Shown here in pieces: positions 7,317 through 14,644 of a DNA stretch of 20,788 nucleotides (the stretch's first letter is position 1; the number at the start of each line of letters is the position of its first letter). Source of the stretch: a virus. A program made the translations under genes and the position numbers. The notes below the pieces were generated by a model. The model was not told the DNA's origin. It was given only the letters and a program-made list of their open reading frames with translations, and did not search any database. The stretch is from IMG/VR virus record IMGVR_UViG_3300047548_002047, positions 1-20,788 of that record, one strand, 5' to 3'.

Positions 7317-9015
7317 CACCCCACTCCCTGATTGCTCTTTGCTGCCATCTTATCACAGCTGGAACACCAAGAATAGCCATCGCATGGGCTCTTCTCACAG
7401 ACGAGCTCGGCACCCCCCGGTCAAACTCGATCTGTCTTGAAGCGATCGTTCTGTTGACCGCGTGTGCCCCCTCGCCACAAGTCAAGATGTGTTGTACTTG
7501 CAGCACAGCACCGTCACATCGAAGGCCCAGTTGGGGTGTTGCATATGTGCAGTGCTGCCCCGCCTTTGGCGCCCACAGTGACTGAGAGGCGTTGATCGCA
7601 GCCGTCGCTTTGGTGTCAAGAGACCCTTGGTTTGTGCTGACAGCCACCTGCGTCTGCGAAGCTGAATACTCAACTACTGTCTTTTTCCTGTCTTCAAGCC
7701 GTATCGTGTGGTAGCCAACACCAGAAGCAGCCACCTCCTGCTGTGATTCAGCACACACAAGCGTGCCTGTGCTGAACTGTCGCAACTCAAAGGTGCACTC
7801 TAAGTATAGCTCGGCAGGATACCACTTGCCTTCGTGTGTCAAAAAGATCGGTCGATTGAAGAACACCATGCCTTCCTCGCCGTCAAAGACGTGCGACCGT
7901 TTAACTCGATCTCCAACGGCCGTTGCGTCTGTGTTGGGTGGTGCAGCTGCGTTGTCGTCGTCCTCCTCTTTTGTGTATCGACCGTAAACCAAATATCGCC
8001 GGTACGACTCGTCTTCTCGGGTGTTATCTGCCGCAAGCAGATGGTTTTTTAGAGGCAACACCTGCCACCGTTGATTGACCGTGCCGCTACCGTCGGGCAT
8101 TGCCCAGGACGCTGGATTTGGGTCTGCTGGCGTGGCTGGAGATCCCGCCGCAAAACCCTTGATACGGTATGCTCGCCGAACATACCCATCTGCTTGCTCT
8201 TTGTCGTCGGCGTCAAGTATGCCCCCATCGGGTTGTACAGAGACGGGCGGTGTCAGCTCCCAGCCTTTAACTGGATTTCCGTTGGCGTCAACGGCTCCGG
8301 TGTCAGGCGCGTAGCTTAGCTCGTTGATCGGCTTCCACGAGCCATCAGTCTCTCGACCGACTGCTTCGAGAAAAAATCGGGCCTGCATCCAAGACGGTTC
8401 AAAAACAACCTTGGCCCATCGAGGGGGCACCGCCGGGTCAAACGCATCTGTGTACACAAACCGAAGAGTCGTCGGCAACGACAAACCAGTACCAAGTCTT
8501 ACGACTTTGACTGGCTCAGTGCCAAACCCAAGTGTCAAAGAGTACCCGACAGAGTCCAACAACTGTCGAAGCTCAGTCAGCGGATCAGCGTTTTGCCAAT
8601 GCACGGGGATGAAGTGGTCGTTTGGCAGCACGCTCACATTCGCCGAGGGTTCTCCGATTGCCGTCAAAAGCAAAGAAGCCATGTCGCGAAGTCCCAGAGG
8701 CCGGGACACACCTCCAGCTCTCGGAACATTGTAACTGCCGCTGACAGGTGCCGCTCGTGTCCACCACACTCGCCTGTCTTTCAGGACAATGTGGATCTGC
8801 CGGCCACCCCCGTCAAATCGAACAGAGCTGAGATCAATAAGACACTGAGGTAGCGTAACTGACGTACCGTCCCAAGACATCGTCAGCGTACCCTGCGCCG
8901 GGAAGTTGGAATCCTGTGGAAGAGCCACCAGAGATGCCACGTCTGGGTCAAACCCGGTAGTCTGCGTATAGACGCAACTGACCGGTCGGAGGATTCCGGG
9001 GAAAGACCAAGGCAT
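7303..9015 (-). CDS. Putative tail hub or baseplate protein
   Basis: This 570-residue protein starts at ATG 9013-9015, with AGGAG (9022-9026) six bases upstream that includes the stop of the preceding gene. The N-terminal 110 residues read as beta strands (GTLTMSWDGTSVTLP, QIHIVLKDRRVWW). At about 110-178, RDMASLLLTAIGEPSANVSV is followed by DPLTELRQLLDSVGYSLTL and VKVVRLGTGLSLP. A helix that scans for a low-complexity position followed by a beta hairpin is typical of phage hub proteins of the gp27 or late-control D type, which form the trimeric ring under the tail tube. The rest carries loops and strands without a recognised enzymatic motif. Gene order (after the tail-tube-like gene) agrees. 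Confidence is high for the gene and moderate for the role. Confidence 0.72.
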   Translation of the reverse strand: MPWSFPGILRPVSCVYTQTTGFDPDVASLVALPQDSNFPAQGTLTMSWDGTSVTLPQCLIDLSSVRFDGGGRQIHIVLKDRRVWWTRAAPVSGSYNVPRAGGVSRPLGLRDMASLLLTAIGEPSANVSVLPNDHFIPVHWQNADPLTELRQLLDSVGYSLTLGFGTEPVKVVRLGTGLSLPTTLRFVYTDAFDPAVPPRWAKVVFEPSWMQARFFLEAVGRETDGSWKPINELSYAPDTGAVDANGNPVKGWELTPPVSVQPDGGILDADDKEQADGYVRRAYRIKGFAAGSPATPADPNPASWAMPDGSGTVNQRWQVLPLKNHLLAADNTREDESYRRYLVYGRYTKEEDDDNAAAPPNTDATAVGDRVKRSHVFDGEEGMVFFNRPIFLTHEGKWYPAELYLECTFELRQFSTGTLVCAESQQEVAASGVGYHTIRLEDRKKTVVEYSASQTQVAVSTNQGSLDTKATAAINASQSLWAPKAGQHCTYATPQLGLRCDGAVLQVQHILTCGEGAHAVNRTIASRQIEFDRGVPSSSVRRAHAMAILGVPAVIRWQQRAIREWGDGAE

Positions 9016-9024
9016 GCCCTGCTC

Positions 9025-9783
9025 CTACACAATCGGTGGGATTGTAAACGAACTGAAGCCTTGTGCGGTGGTTGCCTCCATGACATACCGCCACTGCACA
9101 CGATACATCTCATTTCCCTGCGGACTCAAATCCGCGGGTGCGTCGTACGTGATGACACGCATCTCTTCGTGTTCGATTGATGGGTATAACGGTGACGGTA
9201 TTGAGGGGTACGCTGTGCGACCAACGGCCTCGCCCTCTTGCAGGTACAGGAATGTGCTGGCGCTCTGTAGCTGCTGTCGCTGCGGCTCCCCGCTTTCCTG
9301 CGGAGAGTAGACCCACTTGGGGCCACCAGTGCCTTGAATCGACACCCGGTGCTTCCAGCTGTGCAACCCACTGCCTGTTCGCACTTCCGCGCGCAGAACA
9401 ATCGCATACGTGCGCGCGTCGAGGTATTCGACCTGCTGGCCCCACGGCCCTTGGTCATACCGCGGAGGCATCAACACCTTCACGCCGCCGAATGTTGCCG
9501 CATTCGACAAGACGTGTCTTGTCGGAGTCGTACCGTCAGCCAGGTACAAACCAAAATCTTGGTAGTCGACAGCGTACGCCTGTTCCATCGAAGCAAGAGC
9601 AGCAGTCAACGCCGCCTTGGTAGCCGTGTCGTTTGCACCTCTCGGGACGCGTTTGACTCCGAGAATCGTGTACTCATACACAGTACCCATGCGCCGGCGC
9701 AAATCGTCGAAGATCGCCTGTGTGGAGATTCGCACGGCACACTCATCGACTGCGTGTGAATATGATCCGTACTTGAAGATCAC
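9025..9783 (-). CDS. Putative tail protein, 252 residues, function unknown
   Basis: The start is GTG (9781-9783), overlapping the previous stop as GTGA, with a strong GGGAGG (9792-9797) eight bases upstream. The protein opens with IFKYGSYSHAVDECAVRIS and contains helical (AALTAALASMEQAYAVDYQD) and beta-rich parts (TYAIVLRAEVRTGSG, RVITYDAPADLS, YRVQWRYVMEATT). The mixture fits a small tail or baseplate component. No family was recognised with confidence. It is placed between a proline-rich protein and the hub-like protein, and is only nine bases from the latter, so it probably belongs to the same tail module. Confidence 0.75.
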   Translation of the reverse strand: MIFKYGSYSHAVDECAVRISTQAIFDDLRRRMGTVYEYTILGVKRVPRGANDTATKAALTAALASMEQAYAVDYQDFGLYLADGTTPTRHVLSNAATFGGVKVLMPPRYDQGPWGQQVEYLDARTYAIVLRAEVRTGSGLHSWKHRVSIQGTGGPKWVYSPQESGEPQRQQLQSASTFLYLQEGEAVGRTAYPSIPSPLYPSIEHEEMRVITYDAPADLSPQGNEMYRVQWRYVMEATTAQGFSSFTIPPIV

Positions 9784-10649
9784 AGCACGTACCTCCCTTC
9801 AGGCTCGACAGGAAACCGTTTGGCTGTCGTGACAGCTGTCGGCTCGACAGGGGCCGTCGGCCGCAGCATCGGTACGCTGTGTATCGTGAACGGCGGCAGC
9901 TGAACGCCGTCCATGATCCTCAGTCGATCGACTTTGGCGAACTCCCTGAGCACTGCGTTGACATCAGCACCTCTTGGAAAAACAAACTCTGCGTCGGCGG
10001 TGCGACCGGAAGACGTCTGCAGGTCGACAGGGTCTGCTGGGCGTGCGTGATTTTTTGGTTGCTGCAGAGGCACAGCAGACATCCCTACGACTGTCTCAAA
10101 AGGCAATTCAATCGCAGACTTTCCGCTACGGGTTGAGCCGCCTATCACCTCGGCAGGTATCCCCTCCACGATGCGACTGGCATAGAAGTCCGCCGGCGAG
10201 GTCGACCGAGTCTGACCTAATGTTGGTTGGGCAGAGTCGCCCTCTCTCGCGAATGCTGCTCTCGCCTCTGCTGCCGGCGAGATGCTCTGCTGCGGCGGCA
10301 GTGGAGACACGTCGCCTCCACGAATGCTTTCCGCGTACGCAACAGTGGCGGCGGCACCGGCATCAACAGGGCGAACAGCTGCAGATGCCTGCTCACCTAC
10401 ATTGAGAGACGGCAAGACTGCGTGCGCGGCGGATCCTGGTACTACTGGCTTTGTACTGAGGTGTGCTTGGCTGCTTTCAAAAGACTCAGGGTCCCGTACA
10501 ACAGCCTCGGGAGTCGGTGCGGGCGGGGCTTGATCTGGGTCAGCCGATCGTATCAGACCCCACTGCTCCTGCAAATGCTCTTGCGGAATCTCGGGCAGCG
10601 GGCCGGCTGTCTGCTGGAGCAAACGGATTAAATCGTCGATCACCGCCAT
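9780..10649 (-). CDS. Proline- and alanine-rich linker-like protein, 289 residues
   Basis: The ATG at 10647-10649 gives MAVIDDLIRLLQQTAGPLPE, a plausible amphipathic N-terminus, although no clear Shine-Dalgarno is seen upstream. The next 160 residues are rich in Pro, Ala, Ser and Glu and look disordered. The C-terminal 70 residues (FVFPRGADVNAVLREFAKVD, RLRIMDGVQLPPFTIHSVPM) look folded. Residues 171-178 (GSTRSGKS) match the Walker A consensus, but no Walker B or other NTPase feature surrounds them, so I do not call it an ATPase. Its first 110 bases overlap the end of the upstream gene in another frame. It is probably a tail-associated protein by position. The C-terminus overlaps the next gene by GTGA. 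Confidence 0.68.
   Translation of the reverse strand: MAVIDDLIRLLQQTAGPLPEIPQEHLQEQWGLIRSADPDQAPPAPTPEAVVRDPESFESSQAHLSTKPVVPGSAAHAVLPSLNVGEQASAAVRPVDAGAAATVAYAESIRGGDVSPLPPQQSISPAAEARAAFAREGDSAQPTLGQTRSTSPADFYASRIVEGIPAEVIGGSTRSGKSAIELPFETVVGMSAVPLQQPKNHARPADPVDLQTSSGRTADAEFVFPRGADVNAVLREFAKVDRLRIMDGVQLPPFTIHSVPMLRPTAPVEPTAVTTAKRFPVEPEGRYVL
9792..9797 (-). promoter_or_regulatory. Shine-Dalgarno GGGAGG for the GTG start at 9783
   Basis: GGGAGG on the minus strand lies eight bases before GTG at 9783 and within the coding end of the upstream gene. It makes the unusual GTG start convincing. Confidence 0.7.
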
Positions 10650-11268
10650 AATGCACAACCCAATTTATGGTCATCGAGTTTCTGGCAAACGTAGAACACC
10701 GCTGCAACAGCTTTGGTGTGTTGGCGCCGTACCGCCACCAATGCCGCCACGTCTTGGCAAACTGTTCGACCGATAATCCGATAGGGTTGGCATACGATCC
10801 TTTGTCGCACCCCTGCCGGGTCTGGCATGGTACCGGAGTCCCTAGTGGCAGGTCAACCCGGTCACCACTTGCACTGTAGTACAGCTCGCCACTGCTGTGG
10901 TCAACAGAGTACCTTCGACAGGTGTCACAGCTAAGCTCAGATAGGCGTGGCTTACTTATCTGCAGTCGAACAGTGTCAAACAGTCGACCCCACGCATCGG
11001 CTTCCTGCTCTCGCGTCTGTCGGAAGACAGAGAGCAGCAGATGGGATACCTGATGATCCTGTTCTTCTGGCAGATTTGCCAAGTATCGATGAACCCGTTC
11101 AGCATCCAAACCGAACACGAACGGTGGCCGAAGTACTGATCGAAGGCAGGCTGCAGGGTTGGCTGTGACTTCCCGCAAAACACTCTGCTTGTCTGCGCAC
11201 AGCATCGGCCTGTAGCAGCAGAAGCCGACGTCGACGGTGAAACCGTCATCGATCTCAGGAGGAATCAC
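10540..11268 (-). CDS. Cysteine-containing protein after the tail-tube gene; possible tail assembly protein
   Basis: The open frame reaches 11325, but the likely start is GTG (11266-11268), which overlaps the upstream stop as GTGA and has GGAGTGG (11276-11282) seven bases upstream. The product is 242 residues. Four cysteines form a plausible zinc site: C114 and C117 in SCDTCRRYS, C148 in VPC and C154 in GCDKG. The middle (EQEADAWGRLFDTVRLQISK) is helical. Position directly after the tail-tube-like gene is where tail assembly chaperones occur in many long-tailed phages, which makes that a hypothesis. The last 37 residues overlap the next gene in another frame; the end could be real, or the gene could really end near VVHYGG by a frameshift. 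I cannot decide by eye. Confidence 0.72.
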   Translation of the reverse strand: MIPPEIDDGFTVDVGFCCYRPMLCADKQSVLREVTANPAACLRSVLRPPFVFGLDAERVHRYLANLPEEQDHQVSHLLLSVFRQTREQEADAWGRLFDTVRLQISKPRLSELSCDTCRRYSVDHSSGELYYSASGDRVDLPLGTPVPCQTRQGCDKGSYANPIGLSVEQFAKTWRHWWRYGANTPKLLQRCSTFARNSMTINWVVHYGGDRRFNPFAPADSRPAARDSARAFAGAVGSDTIG

Positions 11269-12131
11269 GGCGATACCACTCCGACGTTGAATACCGGAAC
11301 CGTCGTCTGCCGAGCAGCTATCCACGTCTCAGGCAGTCGAATCTCCTCGGATGCGCCCTGAATGGGTGGTGCCTGTGGGTTGTTCACGGCCTTCGGCATG
11401 TTGATGGTGAAGGTGTCTGTACCGTTTGTGACGGCCAAAGACAACGCAGCACCAGCAGCACTGTCACGGTACGTCCAGTAGTGCCCTTTATTTGCCGCGG
11501 TATATGGGACTGAAAATGCCATCAGCACCTGTCGCGACCCCTGACCGATGTCACTGAAGGTGACGGCTCCGTTAAAGCTCGATACCAGGTTGCGACGCAC
11601 AACCCAAACAAATCTGTCGAGGTCAAACGCGCCGGCCGCCAGAGTCGCAGTCACTCCTCCAGAAAACGGAAACAGTCTTTTCACCGTCCCGGCCGTGAAG
11701 ACGTATGAGGAGTCTTCGACCTCGTCCTGAGCAACCCAAGTCGACTCTACCTGAACAGGCAGCGTGCCGATCTGCCCGCGAATCAGCAGCTGGTCAAGGT
11801 AGCATTTTTGGTATCGGTGAACGGCCCCTACCGCGTTGACTACGATCTCGACAAAACTCAGGCTTTGGTCGGCTGTGTAAGTGCCCGTTGCCAGCGTAGA
11901 ACCGGCCAACGGCAGCAGCTGTTGAAGCAGCGGAATTGTCAGGTCGTGCACAAGCGAAAATCTGATGCGGCGAGCGCCCGTTCCCATTCGTTCAATGTTT
12001 GGATCAACATTGCCGCAAATGGCATCCGGGTTGACAACCCGGTCGACGTTTACGTCGGGCACCCACCGGGCGAAACATTGCGTGCTGCCACCAATACTGA
12101 CAGCAGCACTCACCCCAACGGACACTGGCAT
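11265..12131 (-). CDS. Putative major tail (tube) protein
   Basis: This 288-residue protein starts at ATG 12129-12131, with AGGGAG six bases upstream that includes the TGA of the previous gene. It is rich in Val, Ala, Gly and Thr and alternates hydrophobic and polar residues, suggesting a mainly beta fold. The section RIRFSLVHDLTIPLLQQLLP, followed by SFVEIVVNAVGAVHRYQKC and LLIRGQIGTLPVQVESTW, resembles the strand-helix-strand and ring-packing regions of tail tube proteins: a charged loop, a strand pair, then a small-residue 'G-x-x-G-x-LPVQVE' strand. Gene order (after a terminator-like gene) also fits. If correct, the phage has a long tail. A capsid or decoration protein is the main alternative. 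Confidence 0.62.
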   Translation of the reverse strand: MPVSVGVSAAVSIGGSTQCFARWVPDVNVDRVVNPDAICGNVDPNIERMGTGARRIRFSLVHDLTIPLLQQLLPLAGSTLATGTYTADQSLSFVEIVVNAVGAVHRYQKCYLDQLLIRGQIGTLPVQVESTWVAQDEVEDSSYVFTAGTVKRLFPFSGGVTATLAAGAFDLDRFVWVVRRNLVSSFNGAVTFSDIGQGSRQVLMAFSVPYTAANKGHYWTYRDSAAGAALSLAVTNGTDTFTINMPKAVNNPQAPPIQGASEEIRLPETWIAARQTTVPVFNVGVVSP

Positions 12132-12142
12132 TTCTCACTCCC

Positions 12143-12673
12143 TCATCGGTTGTGCCGCACTATCACAAAAAACACCAGCACACAGACCTGTTGGCTGTTT
12201 TCCAACAGGGACCTCGCCTCGGCAGGGACTTTCTGCATGACTCCGCAGTAGTACGGATCATACACAGTCACATCTGAATCCTGCAAGAATGGGTTTGGCA
12301 CAACGAGAATCGCCTTGCGAATCTCGTTGGCCCAAGCTTGGTATGTTACGAACTGCGCTGCTGGTGTGTGCGGTGTGTTGTCTATGATCTGCACCGCGAC
12401 CTGCACTCGCTCGTCATGCTGCCTGTTTGTGCCTCCTCCAGTGTCGGAAACAGGCAGCAGCGTAACCCGAATGGCCGGCATGATGCAGTTCGCAAACCCA
12501 GCTGCTGTCCTGTTTGACGGGCTGCCTTCGGGCACTCTCCACACCTGCACAGCCTCGCTGCGCACGGACCGAATTGGCTCTCCGGCAACAGCCGTAAGCT
12601 GTCCCGCTGTCGCCAAGGCCTTGATCAAGGTGACAGTGCGATTCAGGATGTTGGCCTCTGGCGAAACTGCCAT
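12143..12673 (-). CDS. Putative tail terminator (tail completion) protein
   Basis: The ATG at 12671-12673 shares a base with the upstream TGA (TGATG) and has GGAGG (12679-12683) five bases upstream; the GTG just before it would be too close to that site. The product is 176 residues. It has an N-terminal helix (ILNRTVTLIKALATAGQL), a central beta part (RVQVAVQIIDN), a helix (WANEIRKAILVV) and a C-terminal strand (VCVLVFFVIVR). That order matches small tail-terminator proteins that cap the tail tube and join it to the head. It sits between the adaptor-like and the tube-like genes, the usual place. The call rests on layout and size, not on a motif. Confidence 0.6.
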   Translation of the reverse strand: MAVSPEANILNRTVTLIKALATAGQLTAVAGEPIRSVRSEAVQVWRVPEGSPSNRTAAGFANCIMPAIRVTLLPVSDTGGGTNRQHDERVQVAVQIIDNTPHTPAAQFVTYQAWANEIRKAILVVPNPFLQDSDVTVYDPYYCGVMQKVPAEARSLLENSQQVCVLVFFVIVRHNR

Positions 12674-13824
12674 CACGTCCTCCGCACGGTACCGAAGTCA
12701 CCGAGACGATAGCGCATCCACTCCCGCAGCTCCGGTCGCATTGAGGGGGCAAGCCTTGCGTCTGCGGTAAGTGCATCAACAGTGGCCTGCTGGATTCTTC
12801 GCTGGGAAACCAACAGCTCTGATTGGTCGCCAACGGGCCTCGCGCCCATCTCAGACTCAATCAGCTTCTGCAACAACACCGACATGGCACCTTCTGCCAC
12901 GTCGATGTGAGACGACACGTTGTACGCAACGGCTGTCCTGCTCACACCGGTCTCCCAGATCTCGACCGATGTGGGACTCAGATACTCCGTAATCAGATAC
13001 TCCGGTGACCGGTTAAACCGAACGTCTCCTGCCGAGATCTCACCGAACAGTCCGGATGGTTGGGTTGTGTCTTTGCTGAGCCGCAGGACACAACCAACCC
13101 ACTCCTCTACTGCAACTGCATTGGAGAACGTCACCACTCCGTTGCTGACAGACGCGGTTCCTGATTTCTCCAAAACCACAACCCTCTCCGGCACACGCTG
13201 CTGGTACACGTACCTCAGCACCGATTCGTTGTTGACTTCTGTCGGGATCCACAGACACCACCGCCCCGGAAACCGCGGCGATGCAACAAGAGAGTATACG
13301 TTCGGAACTACCGGGCTCCAATTAAACCCGTCCTGGAGCCGCTGCGTTGTGAGCAGGTCGAGCCGACGCATCACCCAGTCGTTGCGGCTCTCGATGATCT
13401 GTGCAACATCACCAACCGTGTCTGACAGCGGATACAACACCTGCTGGGCCACGTACGACACGTTTGTGAGGTCGCTGGGTGGGTGCTGCCCCGACACCAA
13501 TATCAACTGAGTGTCGCTTAGTCGCTTGTAAACTGGAAACCACGTCCCATCGATTTTCACGTGCCACGCCTGCATGTCCGCAGGCCACACAGCACCCTGC
13601 AGGGTTAGGGTGCGAGTGGACGCCGTGAAACTGACAGTACCCTCCGCCCTCTTGAGAGACAGGTTCAGTCCACCCAAGCGAGCGAAATAGTTCCACGCGT
13701 GCATGCTGAGCAGCCGAGACCACCCATTAAACACGGCGGTGTGCGCCTTTGCCTCCAAGGCACCGGCTAACACCGTGTTCAACTGAGTCGCCAAGTGCGC
13801 AAGCATGTCTGCAAACGTGATCAT
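12673..13824 (-). CDS. Putative head-tail adaptor/connector protein
   Basis: This 383-residue protein begins MITFADMLAHLATQLNTVLA (ATG 13822-13824, overlapping the previous stop by ATGA). After an N-terminal helical part come WNYFARLGGLNLSLKRAEGT, TLTLQGAVWPADMQAWHVKI and DGTWFPVYKRLSDTQLILVS. This pattern (aromatic-rich strand, 'G-T-V' strand, then a tryptophan and an 'I-D-G' beta turn) resembles phage proteins that join the portal to the tail. The C-terminal third has helices (DVAEGAMSVLLQKLIESEMG and RRIQQATVDALTADARL). No enzyme motif. It is placed two genes after the portal, which fits. The exact component (adaptor, stopper or connector) is uncertain. Confidence 0.62.
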   Translation of the reverse strand: MITFADMLAHLATQLNTVLAGALEAKAHTAVFNGWSRLLSMHAWNYFARLGGLNLSLKRAEGTVSFTASTRTLTLQGAVWPADMQAWHVKIDGTWFPVYKRLSDTQLILVSGQHPPSDLTNVSYVAQQVLYPLSDTVGDVAQIIESRNDWVMRRLDLLTTQRLQDGFNWSPVVPNVYSLVASPRFPGRWCLWIPTEVNNESVLRYVYQQRVPERVVVLEKSGTASVSNGVVTFSNAVAVEEWVGCVLRLSKDTTQPSGLFGEISAGDVRFNRSPEYLITEYLSPTSVEIWETGVSRTAVAYNVSSHIDVAEGAMSVLLQKLIESEMGARPVGDQSELLVSQRRIQQATVDALTADARLAPSMRPELREWMRYRLGDFGTVRRT

Positions 13825-13955
13825 GATTCAGGCACCTGTTGCGGCGGAGTTGTGGCTTCCAGCGTTTTCAGCAGCTGAAGCAGGTACTCGACCCCTTCCC
13901 CACTGCCGAGGGTTTCTCTCAGAGTTTTTTCAAGTGCTTGCATTTTTGCGGTCAT
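13821..13955 (-). CDS. Small 44-residue protein, translationally coupled on both sides
   Basis: Start ATG (13953-13955) overlaps the upstream TGA as ATGA, and its own TGA (13821-13823) overlaps the next ATG in the same way. The product begins MTAKMQALEKTLRETLGSGE and continues with a leucine-rich amphipathic helix (VEYLLQLLKTLEATTP) and a proline-rich tail. With four-base overlaps at both ends and a sensible reading frame, it is very likely a real gene, although short. It may be a head or neck accessory protein or a chaperone; the helix and acidic/leucine content would fit a small coiled oligomer. No family recognised. Confidence 0.6.
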   Translation of the reverse strand: MTAKMQALEKTLRETLGSGEGVEYLLQLLKTLEATTPPQQVPES

Positions 13956-14644
13956 AAGTCTTCTCGCAACAAGGGGATCTTGGACGCCGCCTTTTTAATC
14001 GACCCGGGCTTTCCTGGGTCGTCGATGACGGGGGCTTTCATCATCTGATCGGCTGTTACGTCAGGAGCTGCGTGGCGGTGTAGAATCTCCTCTCGAACGT
14101 CGCGAGGGTCAACCCCGTCGAACTCGCCAGTCTGAGCGTACACTTCTTGGATGTGCTGCATAGCGTACTCAGACATGCGGTCCTGCCGCACGACGGGTGC
14201 TTGCTGCTTGGGATGGATTTCCCAATCACCCTCTACCGTGCAGTTGCGGTCACGCATCGCCTGTTTCACAGAGTCCAATGGGTGCTTGTGCGTCACAATA
14301 GCCGCGGGGTCTCCTGGAAACCTTGCAAGCCCTCGATACACAACCGCATCTGCTGGCAAGTCTTCGCCTGTCAGCTTACGGTAGTTGTTGCGGTACAGGT
14401 TCAACATCGGCTCGCAGCCGCGAAACTGCTCTTGTACTGAAGGTGTGTTGGCGTGCAAAACGCGGTCGCAGATGCCTGCTGTTGGCGCTTTCCGCACAGC
14501 CAGCATCGCCGCCATGCGCACAGACTCACCACGCGAGATCATGCTGTTGAATGCTCGAACTGCGGGAGCACCAGCCCGCTGAACCGCAATCCACTGCATC
14601 TCATCCTGTGCGTTTTTGAATCGAGGGGGTTTGTTTGCGGACAT
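13952..14644 (-). CDS. Hypothetical protein after the portal, 231 residues
   Basis: The open frame reaches 14662 at a TTG, but ATG at 14642-14644 is preferred, with AGGA eight bases upstream. It overlaps the end of the portal gene by 44 bases. The protein begins MSANKPPRFKNAQDEMQWIA and is mostly helical with basic segments. A stretch LPADAVVYRGLARFPGDPAA carries a YRGL sequence that recalls the arginine motif of ADP-ribosyltransferases, but neither the Ser-Thr-Ser nor the Glu-x-Glu motif is present. The C-terminus (GKPGSIKKAASKIPLLREDL) is lysine-rich. The location, between portal and adaptor, is where scaffold, protease or capsid genes are often found, but the protein fits none of these clearly. 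Confidence 0.65.
   Translation of the reverse strand: MSANKPPRFKNAQDEMQWIAVQRAGAPAVRAFNSMISRGESVRMAAMLAVRKAPTAGICDRVLHANTPSVQEQFRGCEPMLNLYRNNYRKLTGEDLPADAVVYRGLARFPGDPAAIVTHKHPLDSVKQAMRDRNCTVEGDWEIHPKQQAPVVRQDRMSEYAMQHIQEVYAQTGEFDGVDPRDVREEILHRHAAPDVTADQMMKAPVIDDPGKPGSIKKAASKIPLLREDL

Noticed and set aside
10116-10139. Walker A-like GSTRSGKS in the proline-rich protein (9780-10649)
   Set aside because: It matches the consensus, but the surrounding region is disordered-looking and no Walker B or other NTPase motif is visible. The DNA is not similar to the terminase motif, so it is probably chance.
11269-11325. Upstream extension of the cysteine-containing gene to 11325
   Set aside because: This would overlap the tail-tube-like gene by 61 bases; the GTG at 11268 has a good ribosome site and a GTGA junction.
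14260-14400. ADP-ribosyltransferase-like YRGL in the 13952-14644 protein
   Set aside because: The arginine-motif-like string is not followed by a Ser-Thr-Ser or a Glu-x-Glu motif, so I do not call a toxin or transferase domain.
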